A stretch of DNA of 64,000 nucleotides, taken from the NCBI GenBank assembly GCA_026419405.1, contig JANZZL010000031.1:1-64000 (forward strand), given 5' to 3'. This document shows, piece after piece, positions 33,659 through 43,326 of this stretch. The position numbers and the translations under genes were made by a program. Below the pieces are notes generated by a model. That model did no database searches. It worked only from the letters and a program-made list of their open reading frames with translations, and was not told the origin of the DNA. This stretch comes from Paracoccaceae bacterium. GTDB lineage: Bacteria; Pseudomonadota; Alphaproteobacteria; Rhodobacterales; Rhodobacteraceae. Every line of letters begins with the position of its first letter. Position 1 is the first letter of the stretch.

Positions 33659-35674
33659 ATGTCCCAGCGAAGACCCGAAGGCGCGGCCCGCGGAATCGCG
33701 GCGCCCCTCGCCGCACTCTGGCTCGCGGCGGCGGCTGTCTGTCCGCTGCCGGCGGGCGCGGCCGGGGTCGAGGATCCCACAGTGTCCTTCGGCCTCACGG
33801 CGCTTTCCGACTGGGACACGGCGCTGCCGCTCCTCGACCTCGCCCGGCTGATGCGCCCGTTCTGGGCCTACGAGGGCGACGCCTGGGAGACGATCCCCGC
33901 GGCCGGTCTTGCCGACGCCGGCATTCTCGATCCCGCGGGCTATCCCCGCAGGATCCCGGAGGGTGCGACGGGGCTGCGCACGATCTGGGCCTGGAACGAC
34001 GCGGTCGGCGCCGAGGGTCGGCGCGGCCGCTACGTCCTCACCTACGACGGCGCGGGCACGCTGGCGCCGGGCGGCCCGGTGGTCGTGGTGTCTCAGGAAC
34101 CGGGGCGGATCGTGTTCGAGAACGAGACCGGGGGCGGCTTCTGGCTCGACATCACCGCGACCGACCCCGAGGGCACCGGCGATCACATCCGCAACCTCTC
34201 TCTCGTCCGGGCCGAGCACGAGGATCTCCTCGCCGCCGGCGCGGCCTTCGCGCCCGGATGGATCGAGCTCATCGCCGATGCGCGCGAGCTGCGCTTCAAG
34301 GACTGGATGCTGACCGACATCGAGACCGCGCCGGCAACCTGGGCGGACCGCCCCGAACCCGGCGACGCGACCTGGAGCGAGACCGGCGCGCCGGTCGAGC
34401 TGATGGTCCGGCTTGCGAACGAGGTCGGCGCGGACCCGTGGTTCACCATGCACCACCTCGCCGATCCGGACTACGTGCGCCGCTTCGCCACCTATGTCCG
34501 CGACCATCTCGATCCGCGGCTCAAGGCGCATGTGGAATACTCGAACGAGACCTGGAACGCGGCCTTCCCCCAGTTCCACTGGCTGCGCGAGGCGGCCATC
34601 GCCGACTGGGGTGCGGACGTGGCCGAGAACTGGGGCGCGATCTTCAGCTACCACAGCAAGCGGGCGACCGAAGTAGCGCTGATCTGGCAGGAGGTGTTCG
34701 GCGAGGCCGCCGCCGACCGCCTCGTCAACGTCCTGGCCACCCAGATCGGCCACTTCTGGCTGGCCGAACAGCAGCTCGAGGCGCGGGACTGGGCGCAGCG
34801 CGAGCCCGACCGCTTCGTGCCGCCGCACGAGGTCTTCGAGGAATTCGCCGCGACGACCTACTTCGGCGGCGCCGTGGTGACCGATCCGGCCACCCGTGCC
34901 GAGCTCATCGCGCGGGTCGCGTCGGATCCCGCGGGGGTCAACGCCTGGCTGCACGACCGGATCGCCCAGGCCGGGCCGGTCGAGGATTCGCTTCCCGGCG
35001 TCGAGGCCCGGATCCTTGCCCAGAAGGCGGTCTCCGACCGTTTCGGCCTGCGCTACACCGCCTACGAGGGCGGCCAGCACCTGCATCACAGCTTCGCGGT
35101 CGGCGGCGTCTCCGACGCCGAGTTCGCGGCCATCGACGCGGCCCTCGCGGCCTTCGTCCGCAGCGAGGAGATGGCCGACCTCTACGCCCGCGCCTGGGAT
35201 CTCTGGGCCCGTCTCGGCGACGGGCCCTTCATGCAGTTCACCGAGATGGGGATGCCGAACCGCTACGGCTCCTGGGGCCTGCTCAGCCATCCCGGCGACC
35301 GCTCGCCGCGCGCCGACTTCCTCCGCGCGAGGATGGCCGAGGGCGGCTCCTGGTGGGGCGAGGGCGGCGGGCCGCAGTATCTGCACGGCGTGATCGCCCG
35401 CGGCGGTCCGGGGGCCGACGTGCTGACCGGCACCGACGAGGAGGACTACCTGCTCGGCGGCGACGGCGACGACCGGATCATCGAGAGCCCCGGCGCCGAC
35501 GGGGTGAACGGCGGCGCGGGCCGCGATACCTACGTGCTCGCCGGGCCGCCGGGCGACTACCGCATCGGCCGCGAGGGCCGGGGCCACCGCGTCAGCGGGC
35601 CGGCCGGGTCGGCCTATCTCTTCGCGGTGGAACGGGTGGAGTTCGCCGACGGAACCCTGCGCGCGCTCGACTGA
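33659..35674 (+). CDS. secreted glycan-binding or hydrolase-like protein with RTX repeats
   Basis: A 671-residue extracellular protein. The signal peptide runs through ALWLAAAAVCPLPAGAAG. The body has a TIM-barrel-like look with VRLANEVGADPWFTMHHLAD, HVEYSNETWNAAFPQFHWLR and RYTAYEGGQHLHHSFAVGG; the EYSNETWN segment recurs in proteins annotated as cellulose-binding in alphaproteobacteria and may be a glycosidase-like fold. C-terminal RTX nonapeptides lie at about 35400-35530 (GGPGADVLTG and LLGGDGDDRI plus VNGGAGRDTY), which bind calcium. GGAGG at 33646-33650 supports the ATG. A Sec signal together with RTX repeats is unusual. It probably binds or trims the exopolysaccharide. Confidence 0.75.
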   Translation: MSQRRPEGAARGIAAPLAALWLAAAAVCPLPAGAAGVEDPTVSFGLTALSDWDTALPLLDLARLMRPFWAYEGDAWETIPAAGLADAGILDPAGYPRRIPEGATGLRTIWAWNDAVGAEGRRGRYVLTYDGAGTLAPGGPVVVVSQEPGRIVFENETGGGFWLDITATDPEGTGDHIRNLSLVRAEHEDLLAAGAAFAPGWIELIADARELRFKDWMLTDIETAPATWADRPEPGDATWSETGAPVELMVRLANEVGADPWFTMHHLADPDYVRRFATYVRDHLDPRLKAHVEYSNETWNAAFPQFHWLREAAIADWGADVAENWGAIFSYHSKRATEVALIWQEVFGEAAADRLVNVLATQIGHFWLAEQQLEARDWAQREPDRFVPPHEVFEEFAATTYFGGAVVTDPATRAELIARVASDPAGVNAWLHDRIAQAGPVEDSLPGVEARILAQKAVSDRFGLRYTAYEGGQHLHHSFAVGGVSDAEFAAIDAALAAFVRSEEMADLYARAWDLWARLGDGPFMQFTEMGMPNRYGSWGLLSHPGDRSPRADFLRARMAEGGSWWGEGGGPQYLHGVIARGGPGADVLTGTDEEDYLLGGDGDDRIIESPGADGVNGGAGRDTYVLAGPPGDYRIGREGRGHRVSGPAGSAYLFAVERVEFADGTLRALD

Positions 35675-35680
35675 AGCGCC

Positions 35681-37114
35681 TCAGCCCTTCGCGCCCTGCC
35701 CGCGGGCATAGACATCCTCGTAGCGGATGATGTCGTCCTCGCCGAGATAGGCGCCGGTCTGGATCTCGATCAGCACCATCGGCACCTTGCCGGGGTTCTC
35801 CATCCGGTGGACGGTGCCGAGCGGCACGTAGACCGACTGGTTCTCGGTGACGAGCCGCACCTCCTCGCCGATCGTCACCCGCGCGGTCCCCGAGACCACG
35901 ACCCAGTGCTCGGCACGGTGCACGTGGCTCTGCAGGCTCAGCGCCGCGCCGGGCAGCACCACGATCCGCTTGACCTGGAAGCGGTCGCCCAGCACCAGCG
36001 TCTCGAACCAGCCCCAGGGCCGGTGGTCGCGCGGGAAGATCTCGGCCTGCCGCGCGCCCTCGGCCCTGAGCCGCGCGACCGCCTCCTTCACCTCCTGCGC
36101 GCGCGACCGGTCGGCCACCAGCACCGCGTCCGGCATGGCGACGACGACCGTGTCCTTCAGCCCGATGCCGACGACGCGCAGCCCCTCGGCCTCCGACCGG
36201 ATCAGGCTGCCCGCGCAGTCGATCGCCGTCACCTCGCCATGCGTCGCAAGCCCGCCGGCCTCGCCCGCTCGCCAGACGGCGTTCCAGTCGCCGAGGTCGG
36301 ACCAGGCCCCGAAGAAGGGCACCACGTCGAGGTTCGCGGCGCGCTCCATCACGGCATAGTCCACCGAGACCTCGCGGGCGCGCCGCCAGGGCTCGGGGGC
36401 CAGCCGGAGGAAGCCGAGATCGGGCCGGGCCGCGGCGACGGCCTCGGCCACCGGCCCGGCGAGGTCGGGCGCATGGGCATCGAAGGCCTGCCTCAGCGCC
36501 GCCGCCGACATCAGGAAGATGCCGGCGTTCCACAGATAGCGCCCCTCGGCCAGCATCGCCTCGGCGCGGGCGCGGTCGGGCTTCTCGACGAAGCGGACGA
36601 GCGGCTGCGGCACGCCGCCCTCGGGCGGGGCCGAAAGCTCGAGCCAGCCGTAGCCCGTCTCGGCCCGGTCGGGCCGGATCCCGAAGGTGACGATGCGCCC
36701 CGCCGCGGCCGGGGGAAGCCCCGCCGCCACCGCCGCGCGGAAGGCCGCGGCATCGGGAATCTCGTGGTCGGTCGGCATCACGAGAAGAAGCGCATCCGGC
36801 TCCGCCGCGGCGACATGCAGCGCGGCCGCCAGGATCGCCGGGGCGGTGTTGCGCGCCTCGGGCTCGATCAGGATCGCACCGGGCTCGATCCCCGCCTCGG
36901 CGAGCTGCTCGGTCACGATGAAGCGGAAGTCCGCGTTGGTCACCACGACCGGCGGCGCCAGGTCCGCAAGCCCCGCAAGCCGCGCCGCCGCGGCCTGGAA
37001 CAGCGTGCGCTGCCCCGTCAGCGGCACGAACTGCTTGGGAAAGCTCCTGCGCGACAGCGGCCAGAGCCGCGTGCCCGAGCCGCCGCAGAGCAGGATGGGG
37101 TGAAGGCGTGGCAT
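35681..37114 (-). CDS. manC: mannose-1-phosphate guanylyltransferase / mannose-6-phosphate isomerase
   Basis: A 477-residue bifunctional type II PMI-GMP. The N-terminal nucleotidyltransferase starts PILLCGGSGTRLWPLSRRSF (GxGTRLWP) and has VMPTDHEIPD and RFVEKPDRARAEAML; the C-terminal cupin isomerase domain includes RPWGWFETLVLGDRFQVKRI, LSLQSHVHRAEHWVVVSGTA (metal His) and VPLGTVHRMENPGKVPMVLI. It makes GDP-mannose from mannose-1-phosphate and can supply mannose-6-phosphate. Manganese or zinc is expected at the cupin site. It is divergent from the phosphomannomutase gene, 178 bases away, making a complete route from fructose-6-phosphate. Confidence 0.93.
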   Translation of the reverse strand: MPRLHPILLCGGSGTRLWPLSRRSFPKQFVPLTGQRTLFQAAAARLAGLADLAPPVVVTNADFRFIVTEQLAEAGIEPGAILIEPEARNTAPAILAAALHVAAAEPDALLLVMPTDHEIPDAAAFRAAVAAGLPPAAAGRIVTFGIRPDRAETGYGWLELSAPPEGGVPQPLVRFVEKPDRARAEAMLAEGRYLWNAGIFLMSAAALRQAFDAHAPDLAGPVAEAVAAARPDLGFLRLAPEPWRRAREVSVDYAVMERAANLDVVPFFGAWSDLGDWNAVWRAGEAGGLATHGEVTAIDCAGSLIRSEAEGLRVVGIGLKDTVVVAMPDAVLVADRSRAQEVKEAVARLRAEGARQAEIFPRDHRPWGWFETLVLGDRFQVKRIVVLPGAALSLQSHVHRAEHWVVVSGTARVTIGEEVRLVTENQSVYVPLGTVHRMENPGKVPMVLIEIQTGAYLGEDDIIRYEDVYARGQGAKG

Positions 37115-37292
37115 CGGGCGCAGCTCCGGCTGGGCGAAGGGAATCCGCCGGCAGTGTTATGGGCGGCACCGGGCAAGACAAGGGAGGAAGCGGGGAAGCA
37201 CCGGGGCATCGCGGCCTCCCGGCCGGCCTTGACCGGCGCCGCCGCCCGTGCAGTCTCCCCCGCAGCCGGCTGCCCGGTGCGGAGGACGAGGG

Positions 37293-38666
37293 ATGCGCCC
37301 GATCACCTGCTTCAAGGCCTACGACCTGCGCGGCCGGCTCGGCGAGGAACTCGACGAGGACGTGGCCCGCCGCGTCGGCCGCGGCTTCGCCCAGGCGACG
37401 GGCGCGCGCCGCGTCGTCATCGGGCGCGACTGCCGGCTGTCCTCCGCGGCTCTGGCCGCCGCGCTCGCCGAGGGGCTCGCCGAATGCGGCGTCGAGGTGC
37501 TCGACCTCGGGCTCTGCGGCACCGAGGAGGTCTACTTCGCCACCAGCCATCTCGATGCCGACGGCGGCATCGAGGTCACCGCCTCGCACAACCCGGCCGA
37601 CTACAACGGGATGAAGTTCGTCGGCCGCGGGTCGGCGCCGATCGACCCCGCGGGCCTCGCCGCGATCCGCGCCGCGGCCGAGGCCGAGTCGCCGCCGCCC
37701 CGGCCGGGCGGGCGGATCCTCCCCGCGGCAGAGACCCGCGCGGCCTATGTCGAGCGGGTGCTCTCCTTCGTCGATCCCGCGTTCCTGCCGCCGGTGAAGG
37801 TGCTGGTCAATGCCGGCAACGGCGCGGCAGGCCCCACCTTCGATGCCATCGCCGGGGCGCTCACCGCCCGCGGCGCGCGGCTCGCCTTCGAGCGCATCCT
37901 GCACGCGCCCGACGGGCGCTTCCCGCAGGGCATCCCCAACCCGCTCCTGCCCGGCAACCAGGCGCTCACCGCCGAGGCGGTCCGTGCCGCCGGCGCCGAT
38001 CTCGGCATCGCCTGGGACGGCGACTTCGACCGCTGCTTCCTGTTCGACCACGAGGGCCGCTTCGTTCCCGGCGAATACATCGTGGGCCTGCTCGCCGAGG
38101 TCTTCCTTGCCAGGGAGCCGGGGGCCGTGATCGTGCACGACCCGCGCGTGGTCTGGAACACGCAGGACGTGATCGCCCGCGCCGGCGGCCGCGCCGTGGT
38201 GTCGCGGACGGGGCATGCCTTCCTCAAGGCCGCCCTGCGCGAGACCGGCGCTGTCTACGGCGGCGAGATGAGCGCGCATCACTACTTCCGCGACTTCATG
38301 TGCTGCGACTCGGGCATGATCCCCTGGCTTCTGGTGCTGGAGCTGATGGGCCGCAAGGGCGCCCGCCTCGCCGAGCTCGTGGGCGCCCGGATGGCGGCCT
38401 TCCCCTCCTCGGGCGAGATCAACTTCCGCGTCGCCGACCCCGCCGCCGCCATCGCCCGGATCGAGGCCGCCTTCGCCCCGCTCGGCCCGGCCCGCGACGA
38501 GACCGACGGGCTCAGCCTCGCCTTCGCCGACTGGCGGCTGAACCTGCGCCGGTCGAACACCGAGCCGCTGCTCAGGCTCAACGTCGAGGGGCGCGGCCCC
38601 GGCGTCGATGTCGCCGCCCGCGCGGCCGAGGTCGCGGCGCTGATCGGCGGTGAAGCCGCGGGCTGA
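37293..38666 (+). CDS. manB: phosphomannomutase
   Basis: A 457-residue alpha-D-phosphohexomutase. Conserved parts: FKAYDLRGRLGEELDEDVAR at the start, GGIEVTASHNPADYNGMKFV (active-site Ser in TASHNP), IAWDGDFDRCFLFDHEGRFV (metal loop DGDxDR) and GGEMSAHHYFRD (sugar-binding GEMS). GGAGG at 37281-37285 is seven bases from the ATG, so 37293 is firm. It converts mannose-6-phosphate to mannose-1-phosphate for ManC and could also act on glucose phosphate. The 178-base gap to manC holds no other gene. Confidence 0.93.
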   Translation: MRPITCFKAYDLRGRLGEELDEDVARRVGRGFAQATGARRVVIGRDCRLSSAALAAALAEGLAECGVEVLDLGLCGTEEVYFATSHLDADGGIEVTASHNPADYNGMKFVGRGSAPIDPAGLAAIRAAAEAESPPPRPGGRILPAAETRAAYVERVLSFVDPAFLPPVKVLVNAGNGAAGPTFDAIAGALTARGARLAFERILHAPDGRFPQGIPNPLLPGNQALTAEAVRAAGADLGIAWDGDFDRCFLFDHEGRFVPGEYIVGLLAEVFLAREPGAVIVHDPRVVWNTQDVIARAGGRAVVSRTGHAFLKAALRETGAVYGGEMSAHHYFRDFMCCDSGMIPWLLVLELMGRKGARLAELVGARMAAFPSSGEINFRVADPAAAIARIEAAFAPLGPARDETDGLSLAFADWRLNLRRSNTEPLLRLNVEGRGPGVDVAARAAEVAALIGGEAAG

Positions 38667-38762
38667 GCCGGAGCCGGCCGGGGGACCCGCGATTTCCGCA
38701 TCGACAGGCGCGGCGCAATCCTGTTCGATGCCGTCGGGGGCGCGGTGCCCCGCGGGTCCGGC

Positions 38763-39827
38763 ATGGCGGAGAAGCTCAACATCGGCGTCCTGGGCTGCGG
38801 GCCCATCGCCCAGGCCGCACATCTGGAAAGCTGCACCAAGGCGCGCAACGCCCGCCTCTACGCCGTCTGCGACGTGGCCGACGACCTGCGCGCGCGCATG
38901 GCCGCCGCGCACGGCGCCGAACGCGCCTATGCCGACTACGACGACATGCTCGCCGACCCCGCCGTGCAGGCGGTGATCGTCGCCACCGCCGATGCCTTCC
39001 ACGTCGAGGCCTCGATCCGCGCGCTGCGCGCCGGCAAGCACGTCCTCTGCGAGAAGCCGATGGCGACCGGTCTGGCCGAGGCCGAAAGGCTCGCCGCTGC
39101 GGTGCGCGAGACCGGGCTCGTCTTCCAGGTCGGGCACATGAAGCGCTACGACCTCGGCCTGCAGGAGGCGCGCCGCTTCGTCGCCGGAGGTCTGGGGGAG
39201 ATGGTCTCGTTCAAGGCCTGGTACTGCGACAGCACCCGGCGCTACGCCATGACCGATGCCCTCCAGCCGCAGATCGTGACCTCGGCCCGGGCGAAGCGCC
39301 CGCCCGAGGATCCGAAGGCCGACCGCCGCCGCTACTACATGCTCGCGCACGGCAGCCACCTCGTCGATACCGCGCGCTTCCTCGCGGGCGAGATCGAGGC
39401 GGTCAGCGCGCGGCTCTCCGACCGCCTCGGCATGCACTGCTGGTTCGTCGAGGTCGCCTTCGCGGGCGGCGCGCTCGGCCATCTCGACCTGACCGTCGCG
39501 GTCCGCATGGACTGGCACGAGGGCTTCACGATCCACGGCACCGGCGGCTCGGTGATCGGGCGCACCTTCAACCCCTGGTTCCGCCGCAGCTCCGAGGTGG
39601 AGATCTTCAGCGAGGCCGAGGGCGCCTGGCGCCGCCCGTTCGGCGCCGACGGCCACTTCTGGCGCCGCCAGCTCGAGGGCTTCGCCGACACCGTGCTGAC
39701 CGGCGCGCCGATGACCGGGGCCGGCATCGAGGACGGCCTCGCCTCGGTCCGCGCGATGCTGGCGATCGCCCGCTCGGTCGAGGAGGGCCGCTGGCTGCGG
39801 CTCGCGGATGCCGGGGGCAGCCTCTGA
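38763..39827 (+). CDS. Gfo/Idh/MocA-family NAD(P)-dependent oxidoreductase
   Basis: A 354-residue dehydrogenase. The Rossmann start is LNIGVLGCGPIAQAAHLESC (GxGxxA), then VIVATADAFHVEASIRALRA and HVLCEKPMATGLAEAERLAA (EKP catalytic Lys), and VFQVGHMKRYDLGLQEARRF. ATG 38763 fits best; one six codons earlier is possible. It overlaps the isomerase gene start by one base (TGATG). Such pairs oxidise and isomerise inositols or keto-sugars, but here they may make or break a cyclitol or sugar for the polysaccharide. The substrate is unknown. Confidence 0.83.
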   Translation: MAEKLNIGVLGCGPIAQAAHLESCTKARNARLYAVCDVADDLRARMAAAHGAERAYADYDDMLADPAVQAVIVATADAFHVEASIRALRAGKHVLCEKPMATGLAEAERLAAAVRETGLVFQVGHMKRYDLGLQEARRFVAGGLGEMVSFKAWYCDSTRRYAMTDALQPQIVTSARAKRPPEDPKADRRRYYMLAHGSHLVDTARFLAGEIEAVSARLSDRLGMHCWFVEVAFAGGALGHLDLTVAVRMDWHEGFTIHGTGGSVIGRTFNPWFRRSSEVEIFSEAEGAWRRPFGADGHFWRRQLEGFADTVLTGAPMTGAGIEDGLASVRAMLAIARSVEEGRWLRLADAGGSL

Positions 39828-40660
39828 TGCGGCTCGGCGTCTTCGCGCGAACCTTCCCCGGATCGGATCCGGGCGCGGTGTTCGACGCCGTGCTGGCGGC
39901 CGGCTTCGCGGGGGTGCAGTACAACATGGCCTGTTCGGGTCTGCCGCCGATGCCCGACGCGATCGAGGCGGGGGTCGCGATGGCGGTCGGCGCCGCAGCC
40001 CGCGCGCGCGGGCTGCGCGTCTTCGCCGTCTCGGGCACCTGGAACATGATCCACCCCGACCCCGCCGTGCGTGCCGAGGGTCAGCGCCGGCTCGAGGTGC
40101 TGGCGGCGCGCGCGGCGCTGATCGGCACCGACCTCGTCACCCTCTGCACCGGCACGCGCGATCCCGCCGACCCCTGGCGGCACCATCCGGACAACGCCCG
40201 GCCCGAGGCCTGGGCCGACCTCGCCGCCGAGATGGCGCGCGCCGTCGAGACGGCCGCGCGCCACGACATCCTCCTCGGGATCGAGCCGGAACTCGGCAAT
40301 GTCGTCAACTCGGCCGCGGCCGCGCGGCGGCTGCTCGACGAGATCGGCTCCGACCGGCTCGGGATCGTCCTCGACCCCGCCAACCTCTTCGACATCGCCA
40401 CGCGCGACACCCAGCGCCGTCTCGTGTCGCAGGCGGTTGACCTGCTCGCCGACCGCATCCTGCTGGTTCACGCGAAGGACCGCGCGCCCGACGGCACCCC
40501 CTGCGCCGCCGGAACGGGCGTGATCGACTTCGACCACGTGCTCGGCACGCTGCACCGCGCGGGGTTCGACGGCCCGGTCGTCGCCCATGGCCAGACGGCC
40601 GCCGAGTCGCCCGCCGTGGCCGCCTTCCTCGGCGGCCGGCTCGCGGCGCTCCGGCCCTGA
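39827..40660 (+). CDS. sugar phosphate isomerase/epimerase-like TIM barrel protein
   Basis: A 277-residue AP-endonuclease-2 family (IolE/hydroxypyruvate isomerase-like) TIM barrel. Supporting segments: MRLGVFARTFPGSDPGAVFD, GFAGVQYNMACSGLPPMPDA, VTLCTGTRDPADPW, ILLGIEPELGNVVNSAAAAR with metal Glu, LGIVLDPANLF, and ILLVHAKDRAPDGTPCAAGT (metal His/Asp). It is directly coupled with the Gfo/Idh gene. The pair suggests catabolism of a sugar or inositol derivative. Confidence 0.8.
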   Translation: MRLGVFARTFPGSDPGAVFDAVLAAGFAGVQYNMACSGLPPMPDAIEAGVAMAVGAAARARGLRVFAVSGTWNMIHPDPAVRAEGQRRLEVLAARAALIGTDLVTLCTGTRDPADPWRHHPDNARPEAWADLAAEMARAVETAARHDILLGIEPELGNVVNSAAAARRLLDEIGSDRLGIVLDPANLFDIATRDTQRRLVSQAVDLLADRILLVHAKDRAPDGTPCAAGTGVIDFDHVLGTLHRAGFDGPVVAHGQTAAESPAVAAFLGGRLAALRP

Positions 40661-40816
40661 GGCGCGGCCGCATCCTGCGCGCGAGGCCGCCGCCGCAGAG
40701 CCTGGCCCGCCGGCCGATGTCGCTTTCGCCCGACCAAGCGTCGGGCTGACCTTCCCCGGCGAGCGCGCTTCGGGCATTGATGGGCGCGAATGCACGGCAC
40801 GCGGGAGGTTCGGGCC

Positions 40817-43315
40817 ATGAAGAGCCATGTCAGGGCGCTGGTCGTCGGTGGCGGCGCGGTCGGCACCGGGATCGCCTATCACCTGGCCAGGGCCGGCTGG
40901 GACACGATGCTCGTGGAACGCGACGAGCTGACGGCGGGGTCCACCTGGCATGCCGCGGGCCTTCTGCCCCTGTTCAACATGTCCTACGCCACGACCCACA
41001 TCCACAAGTATTCGGTGGATTTCTACAAGGGGCTCGAGGCGGAAACCGGCCTCAACCCCGGCTTCTACGTCGTCGGCAACCTGCGCATGGCCCAGACGCA
41101 GGACCGGATGGACGAATACATGCTCTATTCCTCGGTGGCCGAGACCGCCGGGGTCTATCACGAGTTCCTGACGCCGAAGGAGATCAAGGACCGCTGGCCG
41201 CTGGTCCGCACCGAGGATCTGGTCGGCGCGCTCTACCACCCACAGGACGGCTACATCAACCCGGCCGACGTGACCCAGGCCATGGCCAAGGGCGCCCGCC
41301 AGCTCGGCGCCACGATCGAGCGCAAGATCCAGGTCGATGGCTTCCGCTGGACCGGCAGCGAATGGATCGTCTCCTGCACCCGGCTCGAGGACAGGGGGGG
41401 CATGCTGATCCCCACCGACGACCGCTTCGAGATCCGCGCCGAGCATGTCGTCACCGCCACCGGCAACCACGCCCAGCGCACCGCGCGGCTTCTGGGCATC
41501 AGGATCCCGGCGATCCCGGTCGAACACCAGTATATCGTGACCGAGCCCGACCCGGCGCTCGTCGAATGGCGCAAGACCAATCCCCAGCACCCGGTCCTGC
41601 GCGATGCCGACGCCAGGTGGTATGTGCGCGAGGAACGCGGCGGCTGGATCCTCGGCCCCTACGAGAAGGGCGCCCCCGCGCGCTTCCAGTATGGCGTGCC
41701 CGACAGCTTCCGCGCCGACCTCTTCCCGCTCGACCTCGAGCGGATCGAGGCGGAATACATGTCCTTCATCCACCGGATCCCGTCCTCGGAGACAGTGGGC
41801 CTCAAGGACGATTTCAACGGCCCGATCTGCTACACGCCCGACGGCAACCCGCTGGTCGGCCCCGCGCCGGGGCTGCGCAACATGTGGCTGGCCGAGGGCT
41901 TCTCCTTCGGCATCACGGCGGCCGGCGGCACCGGCTACTACCTCGCCCAGATGATGACCGAGGGCGAGGCCGAGATCGACATGGCCAGCCTCGACCCCAA
42001 GCGCTACGGCGCGTGGATGACGACCGAATACGCCTCGCGCAAGAACGAGGAGTGCTACGCCCACGTCTTCATCCTGCACCACCCGGACGAGGAACGCGAA
42101 GCCTGCCGCCCGCTGCGCACCGCCCCGGCCTATGACCGGCAGAAGGCGATGGGTGCGCAGTTCGGCCAGGTGAACGGCTGGGAACGGCCCAACTACTACG
42201 GGCCCAAGGACGCGCCCGAAACCTTCGACCACGACGGCCGCAGCTTCCGCCGCGGCACCTGGTGGCCCTATGCGGTGGAAGAGGCGAAGGCGATCCGCAA
42301 CGCGGTCGGCATCATCGACGCCTCCGCCTTCACCAAGCACCTGGTGCGCGGGCCCGGCGCCACGGCCTTCCTCGACCACTTCACCTGCAACAAGCTGCCG
42401 AACGTGGGCCGGATCAACCTGACATATGCCCTGAACGACCACGGCACGACGCGCACCGAATACACCATCGTCCGGCTGAAGGAGAACGAATACTATCTGA
42501 TCTCCGCCGGGGCCTGGACGGACTATGACGCGGATTTCCTGCTGAAATCGGCCGAGGACTGGATGGCCCAGGGCGGCGGGCACATCGACATCCACGACGT
42601 GACGACCCAGTGGGGCGTCTATGCCCTGGCCGGACCCAATTCCCGCGCGCTGTTGAAGGAGATCGTCAAGGACGCCGACCCCGACACGGTGCTGGGCAAC
42701 AAGCGCTTCCCCTGGCTTTCCTGCCGCGACATTGAACTCGGCATGTGCCCGGTCCGCGCCGTCCGCGTCGCCTACACCGGCGAGCTTGGCTGGGAGCTCC
42801 ACCACCCGATCGAATTCGGCCGCTACCTCTGGGACCTGATCTGGTCGGTCGGCGAGAAGCACGGCCTGAAGGGCGTCGGCGCCCGGGCGCAGAACTGGCT
42901 CAGGCAGGAGAAGAGCTACCGCGCCTTCGGCGCCGAACTCGGCCGCGACGCCACCCCGCTGGAAGGCGGGCTCGACCGCTTCGTGGACCTCGCGAAGGAC
43001 TTCCGCGGCAAGGCGAAGATGCTCGAGACCGGCATCCGCTTCAGATGCGTGACGCTGCTGATCGACGGGCCGGAGGACACCGATCCCTGGGGCAAGGAGG
43101 CGATCTTCCACGAGGGCGAGAAGGTCGGCCGGCTGACCTCGGGCGGCTGGTCGGTCGCCTTCGGCAAGCAGATCGGCATGGGCTATGTCCGCCCCGACCT
43201 CGCCACCCCCGGCCAGAGGCTTAAGGTGAAGATCCAGCTTCGGGAATGGGACGCCGTCGTCACCGAAGACAGCCCCTACGACCCGACCAACGCCCGCATC
43301 CGCGTGGACGGCTGA
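40817..43315 (+). CDS. dimethylglycine/sarcosine dehydrogenase-like FAD protein with GcvT domain
   Basis: A 832-residue protein. The N-terminal DAO-type FAD domain has LVVGGGAVGTGIAYHLARAG (residues 8-27) and TAGSTWHAAGLL with His45, where FAD is covalently attached in dimethylglycine dehydrogenase. A FAO_M-type linker and a GcvT folate-binding domain follow (about residues 430-720: INLTYALNDHGTTRTEYTIV, VYALAGPNSRALLKEI, VRVAYTGELGWELHHPIEFG), with a GcvT C-terminal barrel ending near VKIQLREWDAVVTEDSPYDP. It demethylates N-methyl glycine derivatives to formaldehyde or 5,10-methylene-THF. GGGAGG at 40803-40808 precedes the ATG. No folate or glycine genes are adjacent, and codon use shows more GAA and TAT than its neighbours, so it may have come in by transfer. 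Confidence 0.85.
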   Translation: MKSHVRALVVGGGAVGTGIAYHLARAGWDTMLVERDELTAGSTWHAAGLLPLFNMSYATTHIHKYSVDFYKGLEAETGLNPGFYVVGNLRMAQTQDRMDEYMLYSSVAETAGVYHEFLTPKEIKDRWPLVRTEDLVGALYHPQDGYINPADVTQAMAKGARQLGATIERKIQVDGFRWTGSEWIVSCTRLEDRGGMLIPTDDRFEIRAEHVVTATGNHAQRTARLLGIRIPAIPVEHQYIVTEPDPALVEWRKTNPQHPVLRDADARWYVREERGGWILGPYEKGAPARFQYGVPDSFRADLFPLDLERIEAEYMSFIHRIPSSETVGLKDDFNGPICYTPDGNPLVGPAPGLRNMWLAEGFSFGITAAGGTGYYLAQMMTEGEAEIDMASLDPKRYGAWMTTEYASRKNEECYAHVFILHHPDEEREACRPLRTAPAYDRQKAMGAQFGQVNGWERPNYYGPKDAPETFDHDGRSFRRGTWWPYAVEEAKAIRNAVGIIDASAFTKHLVRGPGATAFLDHFTCNKLPNVGRINLTYALNDHGTTRTEYTIVRLKENEYYLISAGAWTDYDADFLLKSAEDWMAQGGGHIDIHDVTTQWGVYALAGPNSRALLKEIVKDADPDTVLGNKRFPWLSCRDIELGMCPVRAVRVAYTGELGWELHHPIEFGRYLWDLIWSVGEKHGLKGVGARAQNWLRQEKSYRAFGAELGRDATPLEGGLDRFVDLAKDFRGKAKMLETGIRFRCVTLLIDGPEDTDPWGKEAIFHEGEKVGRLTSGGWSVAFGKQIGMGYVRPDLATPGQRLKVKIQLREWDAVVTEDSPYDPTNARIRVDG

Positions 43316-43326
43316 GCGCGCCGCGC

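Noticed and set aside
33145-33819. Minus-strand open frame in the long intergenic region
   Set aside because: Covers the start of the RTX gene, biased composition without motif, and no good ribosome site.
35592-39656. Minus-strand open frame of over 1300 codons opposite manB and the Gfo/Idh gene
   Set aside because: Low-complexity product without motifs; the plus-strand genes and ManC account for the sequence.
39335-43111. Minus-strand open frame antisense to the isomerase and dimethylglycine dehydrogenase-like genes
   Set aside because: Mirror of strong coding bias on the plus strand; no recognisable domain.
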